Assembly (NCBI GenBank): GCA_035497635.1
Contig: DATJDB010000226.1
Span: forward strand, 1-24,885
DNA: 24,885 nucleotides
Direction of reading: 5' to 3'
Source: Serpens sp035497635
GTDB taxonomy: Bacteria > Pseudomonadota > Gammaproteobacteria > Pseudomonadales > Pseudomonadaceae
The position numbers and the translations under genes are program-made. How positions within the stretch are numbered: position 1 is the first letter of the stretch; every line of letters begins with the position of its first letter. Positions 23,600 to 24,885 of the stretch are shown here, in pieces. The notes under the pieces are model-generated. The model did no database searches and was not told the DNA's origin. It was given only the letters and a program-made list of their open reading frames with translations.

Positions 23600-24115
23600 A
23601 TGAACCTTCACAGCCCCTCGATTCGCGACCTCATCCGCCTACGCACCGGCCAAGGTGAGGGTCACCTACTCTTCCAGGCGCGACAGTTTCAGTTGCGCCA
23701 AGCGGGGAGCGGTCAACGCATTGAGCTGGGTTATGCCGGCAGCCGGGTGCTGGAACGCCTGCTGCGCAGCCCGGGCGAAGTGGTGAGTCGCGAGGAATTG
23801 CTGGAGTACGGCTGGACCGACCGGGTGGTCAGCCAGGGCAGTCTCAACCAGCAGATCTATGTGCTGCGGCAGATTCTCGGCGACGAGAAGGGCCGGCAGA
23901 TCATCCAGACCCTGCCGCGCCGGGGGTATCTGTTCAATCCAGAGTTTATCGAAGCGGATAGCGTGGAGGCTGCGCTGCCGGAAGTGAGCGTTCTGTCGGC
24001 CATCACCCCGGGCAAGGGCACGCGCCGTGCACTGCCGAACTGGATGAAACTGGGTGGCCTGCTGGCGCTGACGCCCTTGCTGGCCACCTGCGCGGCGCAA
24101 CTCAGCCATTTGTAG
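23600..24115 (+). CDS. Winged-helix regulator with C-terminal membrane anchor (LafZ/CadC-like)
   Basis: A 171-residue protein. Residues about 41-113 are a ToxR/CadC/OmpR-type winged helix (IELGYAGSRVLERLLRSPGEVVSREELLEYGW; recognition helix SLNQQIYVLRQILGDE; wing QTLPRRGYLF). Residues about 148-168 form a single hydrophobic segment, leaving almost no periplasmic tail. The E. coli Flag-2 locus has a transmembrane regulator, LafZ, next to its flagellin gene, and this looks like its counterpart; direct homology was not tested. It is expected to act at the membrane on lateral flagellar promoters. The 151-bp gap before it holds no other gene. The TAG stop lies inside a family B REP arm. Confidence 0.8.
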   Translation: MNLHSPSIRDLIRLRTGQGEGHLLFQARQFQLRQAGSGQRIELGYAGSRVLERLLRSPGEVVSREELLEYGWTDRVVSQGSLNQQIYVLRQILGDEKGRQIIQTLPRRGYLFNPEFIEADSVEAALPEVSVLSAITPGKGTRRALPNWMKLGGLLALTPLLATCAAQLSHL

Positions 24116-24573
24116 GGCCGGGTTTATCCGGCCAACAGGGGTGGGGCCGACACTCGGGGCTCGCCGAAACGCCGCCGGCCGGCATAAAGCCGGCCCCACA
24201 GAAATGCACCAAGCAAGCCGGGCGCCGTTGTGGGGCCGGGTTTATCCCCGCCGACAGAGGTTAGGGCAGACACCGAGACACCGGCCCAAGCACCGCCGGC
24301 TGGCCGGCATAAAGCCGGCCGCACAGGAATGCACCAAGCAAGCCGAGCGCCGTTGTGGGGCCGAGTTTATCCCGGCCGACAGAGGTTAGGGCAGACACCG
24401 AGACACCGGCACCAGCACCGCTGGCCGGCATGAAAGCCGGCCCCACAGGAATGCACCAAGCAAGCCGAGCGCCATTGTGGGGCCGGGTTTATCCCGGCCG
24501 ACAGAGGTTAGGGCAGACACCGAGACACCGGCACAAGCACCGCCGGCCGGCCGGCATGAAAGCCGGCCCCACA
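24113..24573. repeat. Four-unit tandem BIME array
   Basis: Four tandem units of 118-125 bp begin at about 24113, 24231, 24356 and 24478. Each holds a 5' hairpin core like GGCCGGGTTTATCCCGGCC, a well-conserved spacer including GACAGAGGTTAGGGCAGACA and CACCGAGACACCGGC, then an opposite core such as GGCCGGCATAAAGCCGGCC and CCCCACAG, and a linker AATGCACCAAGCAAGCCGAG. Units 2-4 are nearly identical; unit 1 is more diverged. The array fills the 500-bp gap between two convergent genes; no other gene was seen in it. Confidence 0.92.
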
Positions 24574-24615
24574 GAAAGTTCCGAACCCCCGAGTGGCCCC
24601 AAAGAACGACGCTTC

Positions 24616-24885
24616 CTACGAACCGGACGGCGCGAGCTGACGATTCAGCTTCGCCTGCGGATAGCTCTCGCCGAACAGTTCGCGATACAGCACCTCGGCC
24701 CGCTCGGTGAGCAGCAGCAGCTCGATGCGACGGTTGATGCCGTCGGTGGGTTCCAGCGGGTTGAGCGGCATCACGTCGGCCAGCGCGGTGACCTGCAGGA
24801 TGCGCTCGCCGGGCAGGCCGGTCTGGACCATCACGTTACGCGCCACCAGGGCGCGGTCGCCGGACAGGTTCCAGTTGTTGTACAG
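24616..24885 (-). CDS. lafU: Flagellar stator protein MotB/LafU, C-terminal fragment
   Basis: The last 89 residues of an OmpA-like domain protein; the gene begins beyond the window. NWNLSGDRALVARNVMVQTGLPGERIL and NRRIELLLLTERAE fit the peptidoglycan-binding OmpA/MotB domain, and the PLNPLEPTDGINRRI spacing is MotB-like. MotB with MotA forms the ion-driven stator that anchors to peptidoglycan. LafU is the lateral version, and placement after a lateral flagellin and LafZ-like gene supports it, but its ion specificity and transmembrane part are outside the window. It converges with the regulator gene across the BIME array. Confidence 0.85.
   Translation of the reverse strand: MYNNWNLSGDRALVARNVMVQTGLPGERILQVTALADVMPLNPLEPTDGINRRIELLLLTERAEVLYRELFGESYPQAKLNRQLAPSGS

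Noticed and set aside
24113..24573. Tandem repeats that could suggest a CRISPR array
   Set aside because: Units are 118-125 bp with conserved spacers and palindromic REP cores; there are no short repeats with unique spacers and no cas genes.
24141..24710. Several open frames across the BIME array
   Set aside because: They consist of repeat-derived GPxxR/AGxxKAG-like translations in more than one frame and have no ribosome binding sites.

Overview
The window is high-GC gammaproteobacterial chromosome, almost certainly Pseudomonas or a close relative. The supporting evidence is the run rnk / cyaY / lptM / lysA / dapF / DUF484 / xerC / HAD phosphatase, an rnk leader attenuator upstream of rnk, and many Pseudomonas-type REP palindromes. 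I infer the mendocina/oleovorans/alcaligenes side of the genus from the repeat style, but the species cannot be fixed from this sequence.

Layout. (1) 1-2331: the end of a flagellar export operon, with the C-terminus of FlhB overlapping a complete FlhA by 4 nt. No flhF follows, which suggests a secondary (lateral, Flag-2 type) system rather than the primary polar one. (2) 2370-5775: two genes of visibly lower GC, a TPR-GT41 (O-GlcNAc-transferase-like) glycosyltransferase and a class I methyltransferase. They are good candidates for modifying the lateral flagellin. (3) 5887-8153: a secreted protein of unknown function with an ARG/LPP20/FlgT-like N-terminus, then a convergent PilZ-domain gene. 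(4) 8261-10896: rep helicase with a translationally coupled methyltransferase. (5) 10897-14101: repeats, an AmpG-like MFS transporter on the minus strand, and the tRNA hydroxylase trhP. (6) 14278-15219 on the minus strand: cyaY, the rnk leader RNA and rnk. (7) 15352-20054 on the plus strand: lptM-lysA-dapF-DUF484-xerC-HAD, with a REP cluster inside the operon. (8) 20211-22309: a CheY-type response regulator with a degenerate PilZ-like C-terminus, and a DUF4124/M23 envelope peptidase. (9) 22559 to the end: a short lateral-type flagellin with a bidirectional terminator, a membrane-anchored winged-helix regulator (LafZ-like), a four-unit REP/BIME array, and the C-terminus of a convergent MotB/LafU stator protein.

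How it fits together. Export genes at the left edge and flagellin/regulator/stator genes at the right edge look like the two ends of one secondary flagellar system. They face each other across about 14-20 kb of mostly housekeeping genes (DAP/lysine and peptidoglycan supply, dimer resolution, DNA repair, iron-sulfur chemistry, LPS assembly). Two PilZ-type proteins in between could link it to c-di-GMP, but this is inference. Two families of palindromic repeats punctuate nearly every intergenic gap in the second half.
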